DNA from: Sistotremastrum niveocremeum HHB9708
Lineage: Eukaryota > Basidiomycota > Agaricomycetes > Sistotremastrales > Sistotremastraceae
Direction of reading: 5' to 3'
Length of the DNA: 64,000 nucleotides
NCBI GenBank assembly: GCA_001630475.1
Contig: KV419398.1
Span: 781,825 to 845,824 of the forward strand
This document shows, in pieces, positions 1 through 13,022 of the stretch. A program made the translations under genes and the position numbers. Numbering within the stretch: the first letter of the stretch is position 1; each line of letters starts with the position of its first letter. The notes under the pieces were generated by a model. The model was not told where the DNA came from, ran no database searches, and was given only the letters and a program-made list of their open reading frames with translations.

Positions 1-89
1 CGGAGAGGAAGGAAAGCCGAGGAGCACCGGAAGTTCAAAGAGGAGGAGCAAACAAGGGATAGATCAGAGCATAGAGTCGGGTAACTTAC

Positions 90-127
90 TTGGGAGGAGC
101 GCCCTTGTATGTTGATTTGGTGGACAT
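90..127 (-). CDS. First exon of an unidentified gene, cut by the window edge
   Basis: On the minus strand an ATG at 127-125 opens a 38-nt exon reading MSTKSTYKGAPPK, followed directly by a consensus GTAAGT donor (89-84). The intron runs off the left edge of the window, so only the N-terminus is seen. A very short first exon followed by an intron is common in basidiomycete genes, including highly expressed ones. Product not recognised. The gene would be transcribed in the same direction as the ThrE-like gene that ends about 415 bases upstream of this start. The call rests only on the start codon, the short basic peptide and the donor site. Confidence 0.35.
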
Positions 128-542
128 GGTCGACGACGATGAGTGTCTCTAGTGTGATTGTGTCCGATGGGAGGAGATGGCGGTGGAGGTAAAGTTCGGG
201 GAGATGAGATGCGTTGGCTTCCCCTCTAAAGACGAATGCAGGAATCGAACAGTGTACAACCCAGCTCGTGCGTGTTCTTTTCAATTCTCATCTGCCTCGA
301 GGCAACGGCGCAACCTATATCTCTTTTTCTGAATCTCTGCATTCAAAGCGTGCGGACAACTCGTGGCTCTTGCGTGGCACTGCATCTTCAAACGTCAAGG
401 CGGGGCATTTCGGTAAAGGCAATTGGTGATACACATTATAGTTATTACAAGTTAATACAAGTTATACATCGAAGTGGTGATACAAGAAAGATACAAGTGG
501 GGTGGTAGAATACTTTTGAGTTTTCGTCCTCTTCGTCGTCGT

Positions 543-2965
543 TTAGAAAGCAAACAAGGCTGCCTGTTTCCGACTCCCAAAGGAGTAAATGAACAATCCA
601 CTTCCGAACAGACCAACAGTGATACCAATGCCGACTTGCACCATGCGCATGCCGATCTCGAGGCCATTCGAAAACTGATCTTGATCCCCTGAACGGTAGT
701 TGTCTGACAGACCGCCTGCAGCAGATAAACCAGACTATGAAAAGTAAATCAGTTTCCGAAGCGAAATGAAAGACAGAAGGTGACATACCGGCACGAGGAA
801 CAGCACGCCAGTAACCATAGAGGTGAACGCTGTACCACCGAAGACGCGCGAATACGCGTTTCCAAGAACACCAACCACGAAGGCGCCAATGGCTGACACG
901 ACGTCGCTGCGGTTGAAGATGTAGTGATTGGCTGCTTTGTTGGCGGCGAATGAGGCACAACTGATGACGACCATGACGGGGAGCTGTTTGCTGAGGAGTG
1001 GCTGCTGGTTGTTGAGGGAACTGAGGATACTGAACATGGGGACCGTGATGAACAGAGTCCAGCCTGGGAAGGCACGTAACCACCAAGGATCAGCGGTGCT
1101 TCTGAGACATCCCGTGACGATGCTGCTTTCTGTCGATGAGACAGCAGTCGTGTTGGAGAACGTGAACGTTCCGTAGAAGTTGCCGTAGGGACTGGTCATA
1201 TTGCTGGAGCTGAAGTTGCCGTTGAGGATGGTGACAGCTGCGAGGCCGGCGGTGGCTGCAGCTTGGCGATGTCGAGCATGGGAGTCGATGAGGAGATAAA
1301 GATCCGAGCCGATGGTGAGGCCGAATCCCAGGAATAGGGAGTAGATGATAGCGTAGACCATGCGGACACTACCACAAACGATATTCTTGGAGGCCAGCTC
1401 CAGAGAACTGCACACTGTGGAAACAAGTCAGTCTATGTTTCGGATGATAGAAAATGTGAGACATACGGATAAGATATCCGGGAAGGATGAGCACGACACC
1501 GGCGGAAGAAATGGCGTTGTAGCAGAAAATACCGGAGGGAATGCTTGAAAGCGCTCGGGCTACGAATGAAACCATAATCGCGACAGAGATCCTGGAAAGA
1601 TATCAACGAATGTCTCAGACGAGAAGAATAGGACGTACTCAAAGACATTCGCATACAAGGCACTCTTGGTGGCTGCCCGCAGCTGTAAGAAGGCCAAAAA
1701 TGCACCAGCAGCGCCGGCAATCCACATGTCGATAAAGGATCCACCAAATGCGAGAGGGCAGATCAAAGCCGCGCAGAAGAAGGAGAGTAGACACTTGATG
1801 GCGATGCCGTACTGGGGCTTCGCTCTTAACAAGTTGTGGAGCTTTTGCATGCCTTCTTCGGCACCTATCTCGTCGTGGACGACTTGACGATAGATGGTAT
1901 GGACTTTGTGAAGCTTGCCGAGGGCGAGACCACCGCCGGCTTTGACGAAGTGGGTGTCGGATCCTTTTGATTCTTGGTCGCCGAATGATGCAATGACAAC
2001 ACTGGGAATGTGGACGAATTGAGCGTCGATCTCGAGAATGCGTGCGGCAGCGGCAAGCTGGGACTCGATACGATGGGAGGGAGCACCGAAGGTCATGAGT
2101 GCCTTGGCGAGTTTCAGAACGAAGTTTTGTCGTTGAAGAACAGCTGAATCAAAAGTAAGACGCCGTTCTAAGCTGAAGGAAATGATGAACACGTACAGCA
2201 AATATTCTTCTGGATGATAACTCGTTGCTTTTCAGCACGACGTTTCTGAGGTTTCTTCTCGCGGCCATCGCTGTCGATGGCACTAAACCTAGCACTTCTC
2301 TCCCGTTCTCTATCTTTCTGATCCCGACGATCTTGATCGATGCGATTAGGCTTCGCACCGGTGAAGATAGGGTCGTCGGCATCGATGGGTTCATCACTTG
2401 AGAGTGCCCGACGGTGATCGTACTCCCAGCGACTTGTCTCGGAATTGGCGCGAGACATGTAGCGGCTTGTTGCGCCACCATGGGATGAATAGTCTTCAGA
2501 CAAGGCCCGCTTGTTCAAAGACACTCCATAGAGGGCAAATAGATTGGCGAAAGTGCCTTTTGGAGCTTCGACACCACCTTCTTCGAGACCTGTCGCATGG
2601 CGAGCAAGTTTTGGTGAGGATGTCTGGAACGACTGGAAGGTGGAATCGCTATAGCTTCTGTTGTAGCTGTAAGGAGGTGCTGGTGATGATCGATAGTCAT
2701 TGCCAAGTGACTGATGGGCTTGGGGAGGGCGAGTAGGAAGATTTTGGGAAGGGGGTCTCACTTCGGGAGGTGAGTTGCGACGACCCTGTCGTTGAGGAGA
2801 TGCATGGCGAGGAGGGAACTCTTCAGCACTGGTCGACCTATCAAAGGGACCAGGAGGCGGGGCTGCAGGTGCATGTTGAGCACGAGGAAGGTAGGTAGGG
2901 CTGGTGAAACGATCTTGGTCAGAGTCGATGGAGTCGAAGCGGACACGGGAGCGATTTCGTTGCAT
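543..2965 (-). CDS. ThrE/Prm10-type (DUF1212) membrane transporter-like protein
   Basis: The start ATG is at 2965 and the stop at 545-543. Exon 1 (2965-2197) encodes about 255 residues of charged, Ser/Pro/Arg-rich, probably cytosolic disordered sequence. After a GTACGT...CAG intron the ThrE domain begins with the typical signature KALMTFGAPSHRIES, then FGDQESKGSDTHFVKAGGG and VVHDEI. Later exons (about 2145-1630, 1575-1455, 1413-790 and 720-543) carry the hydrophobic membrane segments. The family (bacterial ThrE threonine/serine exporters; yeast Prm10, pheromone-regulated) has about 10 transmembrane helices, and fungal members usually carry this long hydrophilic head. Substrate in fungi is not established. 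It is divergent from PEX3 with 211 bp between starts. Inner exon edges are approximate. Confidence 0.85.
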
Positions 2966-3176
2966 GTTGGAGATGATCAGTGTTCGGGTGCAGAATTTCT
3001 GGAAGCAATTCAGGTTACTTATATCTCGTCTTCAGCCTCCATCCGAGACAGTCTCGGGTCGACGTCAGAGGCGGCGGCGGCGTCGGCATGGGCGGCATGG
3101 AGGCGGGGGTGGCTAAGAGGCGCGGCGGAAGCAAAGTTGAGACATCCGCGGGCGGCAACGTCGGGTCCTTCTTCTT
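2966..3176. promoter_or_regulatory. Shared divergent promoter of the ThrE-like gene and PEX3
   Basis: The two start codons face away from each other over 211 bp. The right half is GC-rich, with runs of GGCGG/GGCGGC (about 3068-3160) and no TATA box, as expected for housekeeping promoters. Both genes must be served by this short space, so some co-regulation is likely. This is an inference from layout only. Confidence 0.5.
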
Positions 3177-5074
3177 ATGGCATTCGCCCGACTCAGCCAG
3201 TTTGTTCGAGATCGTCGTAGAGGACTCGCAACCCTCGTCGGCATATTCGGTGGTCTCTATCTTATCGTCAGATATGTCCTGGAACGTCTTGAAGAAGTTA
3301 GAGACAGAGTCGTGCAGGACAGAATTGCGCGAGACAAGTAAGTCTAACCCATGTCTTAATACTCAAACTGAGCTTGCGTCTAGTCTTAGAAGACGGTTCT
3401 TACAGAACCAACTAGATTGCAAATACACTATACTCGCTCTCGTCCCAACTATGGGAGAGAGAATTATCGACGAAATGGACGTCGAAGCCATCACGCATGC
3501 CGTCCAACTCAAGTCCGCCGCCTCACGAGCTCCGTCAGAAGCCCCATCAACGGGATCATTATCATTGAACAACGTTCCCCTCCCAGATACCAGCACCATC
3601 GACCTTGTCGTCCCAGAGCACGACCTTCAGTCAGAGCCGGGCTCGTCGGTGTCAGGCGACCAATCACCTGCTCCTTTAGGAGAGTCTTCCCTTAGCTGGG
3701 TTGAGCAGTTCACTGGTTCCGCCAGCGACAATCAAATAAGCAATTCACCCACTTGGAGTTCGGGTCCACAGTTATCAGATTCCATTCATAGCGCCAGCGT
3801 CTCCCTCATTAGCGCTAGCGAGCAAAGCTACCCTAGTGCTGTAAGTGGCTTCTTTATTACTTGAAACACTTTCTGATGTTATGGATAGTTGCTCTCCGAT
3901 AACGGCTCTCCCACCCGTGATTCTTATTCTAACAAGACAAAGGCGGAACTTTGGCGAGAGATCAAAATACTGAGTGGGTGCCTTTCTTCGCCAATAAACG
4001 ACATCCCTGACCGATATATAGCTTTCACTCGCACTTTAACCATCCTTTACTCCACGACTTTCTTGACACTCCTTACCCACATCCAACTCAACCTGATCGG
4101 CCGACACAAGTATGTCCAATCAATACTACAGTTAGAACGCGAGGAGAAACTTTGCGAGCGAGTGGAATTCGACTTGTCTGTGGGGTCTTTGTTCTGGGGA
4201 AGTGGAGGTGCTCAGCTTGAGATTGATGAAGCCGGTGTGGCATTGCGTGCAGAACAAGTCGAAGTCTCTGAAGAGACTGAAAGAATGTATCTCACTGTCA
4301 GCTGGTGGCTCGTTCACATGAGCTGGCGGGAGCTCGGGGAGAGCATACGCAAGTCTGTCGAGCAAAATCTGGAAGGGTAAGAGTATCACGGTCTCTCACC
4401 AAACGTCGTTGAATATCGGTGCAGAGTATCTCTCAAGGCACTCCTTAGTCCGGAAGATGTTGAAAGGATCATAGCCAATATCCGCAAGGACGTTGAGACA
4501 GAAACCCTCCCCGATGGCTCAACTCGGCATCGAAAGTATGTGATGAGGAATGTGCCTAGATTCTTCTGCTAACCCACGACCCAAGCTTCTCCAACATCCT
4601 CCTCCCCTCAACCCCAGACGCGATCCATCACGTTCTTACCTCAGGTGGTCTCCCGCCCCATCTCATCTCTCCTTCATTATCACCTTCATCTCCCTTCTCG
4701 TCACTTTTATCATCCACATTCTCATTCATTCAATCATCTGATTTTGGAAAAGTGCTGAGAGTATCTCTTGATCGTGCTATTGCTGTGCTCGGGGATGCAT
4801 TGAGAAAGGAAGTGTTTAGTAACGAAGGACGCGATGGGGAGGACGTCGAGAAGATTAAATTGGCAAGTTTATTGCCTGGTCTCGCGCGATGGTGTCATTC
4901 GGTCGTGCATGCTTTGCCGAGTGATCTCGTCGAGGTATGATCGTCCTTCATATATTCACCCTCGTCACTGATTCGTTTTCATTCATTTTCGACTTGTAGG
5001 GCTTAGGGGAAGTGAGAGAAGTCACTGGATTCAGCGCTATAATCTACTCAAGTTACGAAGATAAATTACCCTAA
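3177..5074 (+). CDS. PEX3: Peroxin-3 (peroxisomal membrane biogenesis protein)
   Basis: Seven exons (3177-3337, 3384-3840, 3889-3973, 4022-4376, 4425-4535, 4586-4934, 5000-5074) join in frame into 530 residues. The start at 3177 gives MAFARLSQFVRDRRRGLATL followed by a hydrophobic membrane anchor (GIFGGLYLIVRYV), the usual Pex3 N-terminus. Other family signatures are LRRRFLQNQ after intron 1 and ELWREIKIL joined to FTRTLTILYST and HIQLNLIGR across intron 3. Pex3 anchors in the ER/peroxisome membrane and docks Pex19 with cargo membrane proteins. Residues about 110-215 form a Ser-rich insertion between the helical segments that looks disordered. All introns are 46-65 bp GT-AG. The gene is intact. 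Confidence 0.92.
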
Positions 5075-5332
5075 AAATCTGTATACTATCCACATAATAG
5101 ATCACATCCCCAGAAGACTACAAACACGAAAAGACAACGAAGAGAAATATTCATTGAAATAATGAGCCAATCGCAGACTTGGGATATATTTTAAACTCCG
5201 CATTTCGCCGAACCGTCGCACCCGCTGCTAGCGCAGGCTGCTCATCGACGCACAGACGCATCATAGACGCTAGGCGTCGTCGTGGTCATTTTCCTTTTGC
5301 TAAATACCCTATAGAGTAAGGGGCATACCGTC

Positions 5333-7932
5333 ATGCTGCGCATTGCTGCTGGAAGAGCAGCGGCGCGGTCTTCTAGCAGACCAATTGTCAATGCGAAGAG
5401 TGTACCTGGTGTTTGCTCAAGCTGCTCTACTAATCGGAGTATGTTATTCATCCTGCTAAATTTCGTCTTATCTGAATTAATTGGTGAAATCTAGGTGCTC
5501 GGCGGAATTTCTCATCTAGTTCTTCACGACAGGCCGATATTACACTGACCGTCGATGGCAAGGAAGTGACTGTTCCTCAGGGTGCGTCTTCAGGCTATTC
5601 TTTTCTGAATCCTCTCCATGCTCATTGATGTGTTGGTCCTCAGGCACGGCGTTGATCCAAGCTTGTGAAGCAGCCGGAGCCACTATTCCTCGGTTCTGTT
5701 ATCATGACCGCCTGGCCATCGCTGGTAACTGTAGAATGTGCTTGGTAGAGGTTGAAAGATCCCCGAAACCCGTGGCATCATGGTACGTCGTGAAAGAGAC
5801 CGAGCTACCCTCGTCTTCATCTAATTTGTACATTGCGAAGTGCCATGCCAGCCATGCCTGGCTCCAAAGTTTTCACCAACACGCCTCTGGTACATGAAGC
5901 CCGGTATGCCACAATGTTCGAGAGCTTGATATGAACTCTAACATATCTCTTCAGAGAGGGCGTCATGGAATTCCTTCTCGCCAACCATCCTCTCGATTGT
6001 CCCATCTGCGATCAAGGTGGAGAATGTGACTTGCAAGACCAGTCAATGCGATACGGCTCCGACCGTACTCGTTTCCACGAGATCACTGGCAAGCGTGCCG
6101 TCGAAAACAAAGATCTCGGACCCCTAGTCAAAACCGTCATGACCCGATGCATTCAGTGTACTCGATGCATCCGCTTCGCTAATGAAGTCGCCGGAGTTGA
6201 AGAGTTGGGATCGACAGGTCGTGGAAATGATCTTCAGATTGGGATGTACGTCGAGAAGACGATGGATTCGGAACTTTCGGGCAACGTAGTGGACCTGTGT
6301 CCAGTGGGAGCTCTCACCTCGAAACCGTACGCCTTCCACGCTCGACCCTGGGAGTTGAAGAACACCGAATCCGTCGACGTTCTTGATGCTGTTGGCTCGA
6401 ATATCCGAGTAGATTCGAGAGGTCTTCAAGTCATGCGGATACAGCCTCGAGTAAACGATGATGTCAATGAGGAGTGGATTAGCGACAAGACTCGTTATGC
6501 ACATGACGGTCTTCGATTCCAACGTCTCACTACTCCCCTAATCCGTGAAGGCGACCGATTCGTTCCTGCCAACTGGGAGGAAGCTCTCACTGCTATCGCT
6601 GATGGACTGAAAGCTTCCGGGGCCCAAGATAACGAAATCCAAGCCGTCGCAGGTCACCTCGCTGACACCGAATCTTTGGTTGCCCTTAAGGACCTCGTCA
6701 ATCGCCTTGGCTCAGACAATCTCATCCTCGATCAGCAGCTGGGCGACAAAGCACCCGTCAATGGCATCGACATCCGCTCAAACTACCTCTTCAACTCCAC
6801 CATTCCCGGGGTCGAGCACGCCGACGTCATTCTTCTCGTTGGTACGAACCCTCGTCATGAAGCTGCTGTCATGAACTCTCGTATACGCAAGAGTTGGATG
6901 CATACTCCTCTCGAAGTCGGCTTGATCGGGGAGCAGGTAGACACCGCCTATGGATACAGCTACCTGGGACCTGATGCAAGAGCTTTGGCCGATGTCGTTG
7001 CTGGAAAGGGCGACTTCGGAGCCAAGTTCAAGGCTGCGAAGAAGCCTTTGGTCATTGTCGGCAGCGCTGTCACTGAGCATGCCGATGGTGCAGGCGTCTT
7101 GAAGGCTGTTGCGAAGCTGGTGCAGGGTCATAAAGCTATGCTTACTCCCGAATGGAATGGATTCAGCATCCTTCAACGAGTAAGCCCATTTTACGCATTC
7201 CATTCGTCTTACCTCCTGACGTGGTCTCCAGGTTGCATCCCGACCCGCGGCGTACGACATTGGCTGGACTCCTTCCAAGGCTGCATCCCAGACTACTCCG
7301 AAATTCATCTATCTTTTGAACGCCGATGAAGTTGATCCCAAGTCAATTCCTCAAAATACCTTCGTCGTCTATCAGGGTCATCACGGAGATGTCGGTGCAC
7401 AACTGGCAGACGTCTGCTTGCCCGGTGCTGCTTACACCGAGAAATCCACGACCTGGATCAACACTGAGGGTCGTTCGCAGCTTGGAAGAACTGCTGTGCC
7501 TCCCCCTGGCGCTTCTCGTGAGGACTGGAAGATCATTCGGTATGTGACACTCCTTAGCTGAATGTACGAATCCTTTTCTGACCCTTTCATCTTAGTGCCC
7601 TCTCGGAGGTGGTTGGGCAACCTCTGCCTTATGATGAAGTCCTTGCTCTCCGTGATCGTATGTGGGAGATCTCGCCTTCCCTGGTCCGGTATGATGTTAC
7701 CGAACCCGTCACCTCCGACATTGCTCTCGCGGGCTTGAAGACTTTATCTTCCCGGACTGCTGGGGTCGCTATCAGTGGTGTTCCATTGAAGAAGCCCATC
7801 TCAAACTTCTACATGACTGACCCTATATCAAGAGCATCGGTGACTATGGCACAATGCACAAGGGCGTTTGTGAAGGGAGAGAATTACGGATTTTCAGAGG
7901 AAGAAAAGACTGGACAGGCTTCATACGCTTAG
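5333..7932 (+). CDS. NDUFS1: NADH:ubiquinone oxidoreductase 75-kDa subunit (complex I, mitochondrial)
   Basis: The start at 5333 gives an Arg/Ser/Ala-rich mitochondrial targeting sequence ([19 protein letters not shown]). Next come the 2Fe-2S ferredoxin-like domain ([14 protein letters not shown], then CRMCLVEVE), the NADH-G 4Fe-4S segment ([19 protein letters not shown]), [10 protein letters not shown], and the molybdopterin-oxidoreductase-like domain to the C-terminus. At least seven exons; small introns lie near 5440, 5582, 5789, 5903, 7181 and 7542. The Cys ligands are present across exon joins (for example a split Cys codon giving ASCAMPAM). The enzyme is the largest core subunit of the electron-input module and sits in the matrix arm. 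It follows PEX3 in tandem with 258 bp between. No damage seen. Confidence 0.95.
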
Positions 7933-8211
7933 AAGCTTCATGCAGTATCAAAAAGCGCAATGTGTATAGATTAATAGTAATGAAATGCTAGCCCAGTGGT
8001 GAAATACGTAAGCTATTAATGTGAATGAAACCGATACTCCGGCAATTGCCAGTGGGCAAGCTCCCTCTTTCAAACTCCCTCCACTCGCAACCACTGCAGT
8101 TGCAGACACGCTCGACCACTCCAGCATTCGATCTTCTTTTCTCTCTCTTGCCAACGTCTGGCTTGACAGATCTATTTCTCCCTGGAAGAAAGAACAAAAC
8201 CGATCAAGCCC

Positions 8212-9444
8212 ATGAAAAAAGAATGTTATGTCTGCGGTTCCGCGACCCAGCAGAAATGTTCTGCTTGTCTAAAGGTCAACTATTGTACCGTTGATTGTCA
8301 GCGCAAGGATCGCATCCGCCACATCCTCGAATGCGACAGCCCCGGACGTCCGATTACCAGTGCCGACCACCTCGCATTCGCAGTGCAAACCAAGTTGGTA
8401 CCCGTCCACCCGCAAACGATTACGGACTATGGATTCAACTCGGCCCAAACATTTGCGGAGATGATCCAGCTGCTCGCCATGTACGCTGACCTGATGGAAG
8501 GCCTGGGAGTAAAACCCCAAACCCTTCACCGGTGGCAAGCAAAGGGCGTCCTCTATAAAGAAATCGAGAAGACTTTCGAGGCGAGCGACGAAGGTCGGAA
8601 AAGCCGGAACTACCAATGGTTCCTCGGGAACCCACAATTCAAACGTGTTCGTGGCGTCGACGTCGACGCCATGGTCGCCGATGCCTTTCTCAGGGCCTAC
8701 CATATGACAGGGGGATTGTCTGATGTTCAAGCCGTGGACGCGATGCACGAGGAACTAATCGATTGGTCTCCCGAGCGTCTGAGGATGTGGGTGTTCTACG
8801 GCGATGTTCTGTCAGCGGTGCCACCGCAGACTGGATCCGATGCATGGATACATTTTGGATTCGGCGCTACCAATCCGGAAGACAAGCATCTCCTTCTGGA
8901 GATCTATAGCGCATTGGTCATGAAGGCGACACACGACGAGTTTCGGGAAGCGTACAAAGCGAACCGTCTCGCTGCCCTAATGGATCAATATGGTTTCCAG
9001 GAGAAGCGAAATCGGCTTTCGTTGGACGTACTGGATGCCTTGAATCACGGGCCCGATCACAATTCCGATGTATGGAACTTGAAGACCTATGCGATATGGA
9101 ATGAGAAGGGTAAAAGTATGGAATGGCAGGATCGTTACGGTCTTTCCCGCTGCACAACCGAGGAAGAGACGTCGGGTCTGAAGAACATATATCGCAAGTT
9201 CTTCGCCCAATCTGGTCGCAGAGCATTCGAGCTCGCTGAAGCCGCGAACGCGGGGAAGATATACGAGTTTGTGACAGAACATGTCAGGCTTTTGCCCCAG
9301 GAGAAAAGCATCCTCAAGAGGCTCACCGGTGTCGTCCCAAATTCTGTTTTGCATGCATCCACGCCTTCCGAAAAAATTGCTCCAGAGAAAGAGGAGGATC
9401 CAAAGGTATATTCTATTTTATTTGGCGTCTTGATCGTCTTTTGA
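8212..9444 (+). CDS. MYND-type zinc finger protein
   Basis: 410 residues from the ATG at 8212. Residues 5-41 form a complete MYND finger: Cys 5, 8, 16, 19, 25, 29, His 37 and Cys 41. MYND fingers are protein-binding modules. The remaining 370 residues are helical, mostly soluble, and contain no SET domain or other enzyme motif that I can recognise, so this is one of the many stand-alone MYND proteins of Agaricomycetes. At 9406 a good donor (GTATAT) and an acceptor ending at 9450 would join the codon for Lys-398 to a TGA at 9451, so the true protein may end with DPK rather than with the unspliced tail of 12 further residues. Role unknown. Confidence 0.85.
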   Translation: MKKECYVCGSATQQKCSACLKVNYCTVDCQRKDRIRHILECDSPGRPITSADHLAFAVQTKLVPVHPQTITDYGFNSAQTFAEMIQLLAMYADLMEGLGVKPQTLHRWQAKGVLYKEIEKTFEASDEGRKSRNYQWFLGNPQFKRVRGVDVDAMVADAFLRAYHMTGGLSDVQAVDAMHEELIDWSPERLRMWVFYGDVLSAVPPQTGSDAWIHFGFGATNPEDKHLLLEIYSALVMKATHDEFREAYKANRLAALMDQYGFQEKRNRLSLDVLDALNHGPDHNSDVWNLKTYAIWNEKGKSMEWQDRYGLSRCTTEEETSGLKNIYRKFFAQSGRRAFELAEAANAGKIYEFVTEHVRLLPQEKSILKRLTGVVPNSVLHASTPSEKIAPEKEEDPKVYSILFGVLIVF

Positions 9445-9453
9445 TGTCAGTGA

Positions 9454-12400
9454 TATAGTTGCTTGAGCCCTCGCAACTGGATTCCAAGCCCGCCTCGAAT
9501 TGATCGGTCAGGGATGTGGAACTTTGCAAAACGCGCTGAAGTTCTTGTCGATTGAATGGGCGAGAGCCACGATTTTTGACCGTCTTTGAGTGGATACGGT
9601 AGCTGTAGTATTGTATTGTGTAGGAAGCACGTATGAACCAGTACTTTTGAAGCTTCATTGACCCCCGGAGCCATTCGGCAACCTTGAAATTCAGATCCGA
9701 GTATTATTTCGCGCGAATTTCGTGTTCCTCTGGCAATGTGGAAACCCATAGGCAACGCCGAATGAAATTTCGGAGTCCACGCGACAAGCTCAGCGCACGA
9801 AGACGGACAACGCGCGACAGTGTTGTGGCCACCTCTCGAAGCCACAGAGCTCCAGGCCTCAAAATGCCAAATGTATGTGAAAGATCCTTGTATACGCCTC
9901 ACTGGTGGATATCTGAGGCAGTGGCTTGCACACGAGAGAGTTTTGACTTACAAAGTTCGCCCCAGATATGCCACAATACCAGCTCAGCTTGGCATGGTGA
10001 CTCTGTTGTTCTTGAAGGACGGCAGGTGCTCTTTGCAAAATTCTCGCAAGGCGCTGGTTCCTTCATGAACCGATTCTCTGAACGCGGATCCTGGCAGAGC
10101 CATGGACAAGGAATGCTGCCAACGCTGAATTCTGGCGCCACTGGGATATGTGAGTCAGTTTGGTCGTCAATTTAGGCTTGAGTAGCCGTCCAACGACTTA
10201 CTACGGAGACTGCGAATTCTCTACATAGGACGCTATCTCACTGGCAGCATGGACCTTGGGTGGACAACAGCACTGTCTCGGCCAATTTTTGGAGCCCTCG
10301 AAACGAACACCGATCGCATAGGACGATGTGTTTGGAGTCACATTTTGCGCGATAGTTTCATGACGAACGATAACAATGCCGCATGAGCACCCTCGATGAC
10401 TCTGGATGTATTTGAAGGGACGTCTGAAGTTGTTGAGTGAATGCGTCGAACCGCAGTTGAGCTGCCATTCCGGCGTGTAGGCTTTGGATTCGAGAGCGGA
10501 TTTCTGAAAGATCGACCAGCAGTTAGCATCTTTTTTCGAGGAAACCATTTTAGCGAGGACTAACCTGGGTAAGGGCGTGGGCACTGTGGTTTGGCAGGAA
10601 AGATCGACTACCCATCATGAAGAGACCAACAATTAATGCAGCTGGGGCGACTGTGCCCACTGAAATAAGATAGCGGACAAAGCAAGTCGGTAAAAGTCTC
10701 ACTATTCATGGGACTCTGCCCTCAATCACTCATGATCATTCCTCTCATAGATTTTGCAGCATGCAACGTCTTTCTTCGAGCGGAAGCAGCTGCGTGGATA
10801 TCCAAGCAATGCTTTGTCCGACTCTATGCTTGAAGATGGCCACGATCTAGGGGCCAACGCTTCCAAAAGACGGTGTCGAGCTGCGTATTATGGCCCAACC
10901 ATAAGATCGCCCAATCAGACAATAGATAGAGTCGATTCGAGCGTCGTCGAATGCCTAACGAGGCGTGCTGCCAGCGGAGTGAGTTCAAGTTTGAACTTGA
11001 CTCTCCGATCATGCAGCGGTCGAGGTGCTACCGAGTGTACCCAATTCAAAGCCACAAATCTCAAATGCAGCATCCCTCAGACAGCTATAGCAGCTCGTAG
11101 TAAGCTCAAAACCTTAGTCTGAACCATTCATCCATTATCTAACCTATACAGTCAGCCTGAGCTTGGATATTATTCTTTAGCCAGAGTCGACGTCAGCATC
11201 CTCCCGACCTGCGATCTCGAACTTCATCCACCCAACTGCTATCACGGCCGCCCACTGGATGAACCGCGCAGAACATTCTTCTGTTCTGGAAGCTCAGACT
11301 GCCCTGCATCTCCTCGCAAGACTCACGACGACAAACTTTTGCGGAACGCCGAGGCCTCCTATGTATATTCGGGAGATCTACACATCATGCCTGGGTCGAA
11401 AAAGGTACCGGCGTTACTTCCTGCATCGCTGAGAAGACGACAAGGAAGAAAAGATCAGCGACCTCAGTGACAAATCCCCAACTGGCTCATCGGACTCACT
11501 TCGCGCGAACTCGAACCGTTGGCCATTCTTCGCAGGAATGACTGTCGATGATGGCTCACAGGGAGAGAAAGACTCGCCGTGCCGGTTGTTCTCATGAACC
11601 ACAAGAATGAAGGAAGCCGATTGCTCTAATGGACTACAGGTGAGTAAGATCGGATTCACCGTTCACGGACAGTGACTCATTTCTTCTCCTCCTGATTATT
11701 GTAACAAGACAGGCGCTGCATTTCATACCTGAATTTTATGAATGTCTGCCATAACGGCAGACTCTTTGTTGTTCAATCTTCAAAATGCGGCACCGCAACG
11801 TTTCATGCGATTTCTTAAACCATGAACCTCATCAGACTAGAATGGCTGCAATCTGTGGATCGCTGATCAAATTAGCCAATTGACGATCACCGACTCATTG
11901 CTGTCACATTCATCGTGCGTGTACCGATTCATAGAAGGCTAAAACTTATTCATTTCATGGTAGTCTTTGCAATGGCTTTTCCGGAAGTCGATTTCAGATC
12001 TGTTTTACCTCGCCTGAAAAGTGAAGGCCATCCTTCATTGTTTCGCCTTTGGGGACAGCACTTTGCTCAGGTGAGCTCTTGCTTCCACGAGGTGATAAAT
12101 CCCTGAAGCTCCATCATACAAGAATTCTGATGAGCGGACAGAGGCGGCACGGCAAGCCGTGCTTTTGTAACGATAATATGGAAGAAAGTTCCTCCTACTA
12201 TTCCCTCGATGATTTCTTCGTTGCTTCCTGAATGCAATAGAGATATTTACGCCACCCTCGGGCACAATGGCCATCTCAGACCGCCTCTAATCTCTGGTAC
12301 AAAATGCCTTGATCCCAAATCTGTGAACCTGGTGATACGAATGACTTCAGGCTTCAGCGTCCACTTGATCACTTGAACGGTTATCTGTCCAGAAGGGTCG

Positions 12401-12950
12401 CTCCTAAAATTATGTTTCAATGGCGGAGAGCCCGCAATTCCTTCGAAGATCATGTGCCGGATCTGGATGTGCCCCATACAGTCGTCAGGGATATTCTTTG
12501 GTCGACCTTTAATTAAGGAATCGCGTCAGAATGTTGGATGCATCTTGGACAAACCTTCCGGGATATCCCGACTGACGCAACCGATATCACCCGTGACTAA
12601 CTTTTTGCGGAGACGTGGTGCGCGGGCCGCCTGATCCCGCTGCTCCGCAAATTTCGACTCACCAATCGGTCCGACGACGTAGTCGGGATCGCGTTTGCTT
12701 CCTTCCAGCAACGGTTCCCGAAAATCTACCATATATTTCGAAGTCGAGCACGACCTGGATTGCATCTTCGAGCCACAACATGTGGCCCTTGCCGACTTCC
12801 ATTGCGATTCAGTTCGTCGAGGGTGAAGAGAAGAGCGTTCCGCGAGCGGGCCCTCGCCACCCGTCTTCGCGAATGGCCTGACCGTTCACCTGAGTGGGGT
12901 CAAACCCTCCATGAAATTCCATTTTCCGAAGCTTTTGCTACTCTGCTTCT
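9454..12950. other. 3.5 kb without a recognisable gene
   Basis: Open frames here are short (80-163 codons) and overlap on both strands. I tried to join two of them on the minus strand (around 10584-10201 and 10141-9899, ending in a possible donor near 9953), but the reading frame closes within a few codons after the best acceptor. No domain, tandem repeat or transposon end was seen. Base composition is like the rest of the window. It may hold a decayed gene or long intergenic DNA upstream of the glucuronoyl esterase. Confidence 0.5.
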
Positions 12951-12955
12951 GTGCA

Positions 12956-12962
12956 TATAAAG
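12956..12962 (+). promoter_or_regulatory. TATA box of the glucuronoyl esterase gene
   Basis: TATAAAG lies about 60 bp before the ATG at 13023, the usual spacing for a fungal TATA promoter. TATA promoters typically mark inducible genes, which fits a secreted plant-cell-wall esterase. Confidence 0.6.
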
Positions 12963-13022
12963 TGTTTGAGCTTGCCTACGGTCGAAGCATAGTAGTGTCA
13001 GATCGTATACTCCACTCCTACT

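Noticed and set aside
10201-10584. Minus-strand gene at 9.5-10.6 kb
   Set aside because: Exons could not be joined in frame, and no domain is visible; Cys/His residues do not form a known finger.
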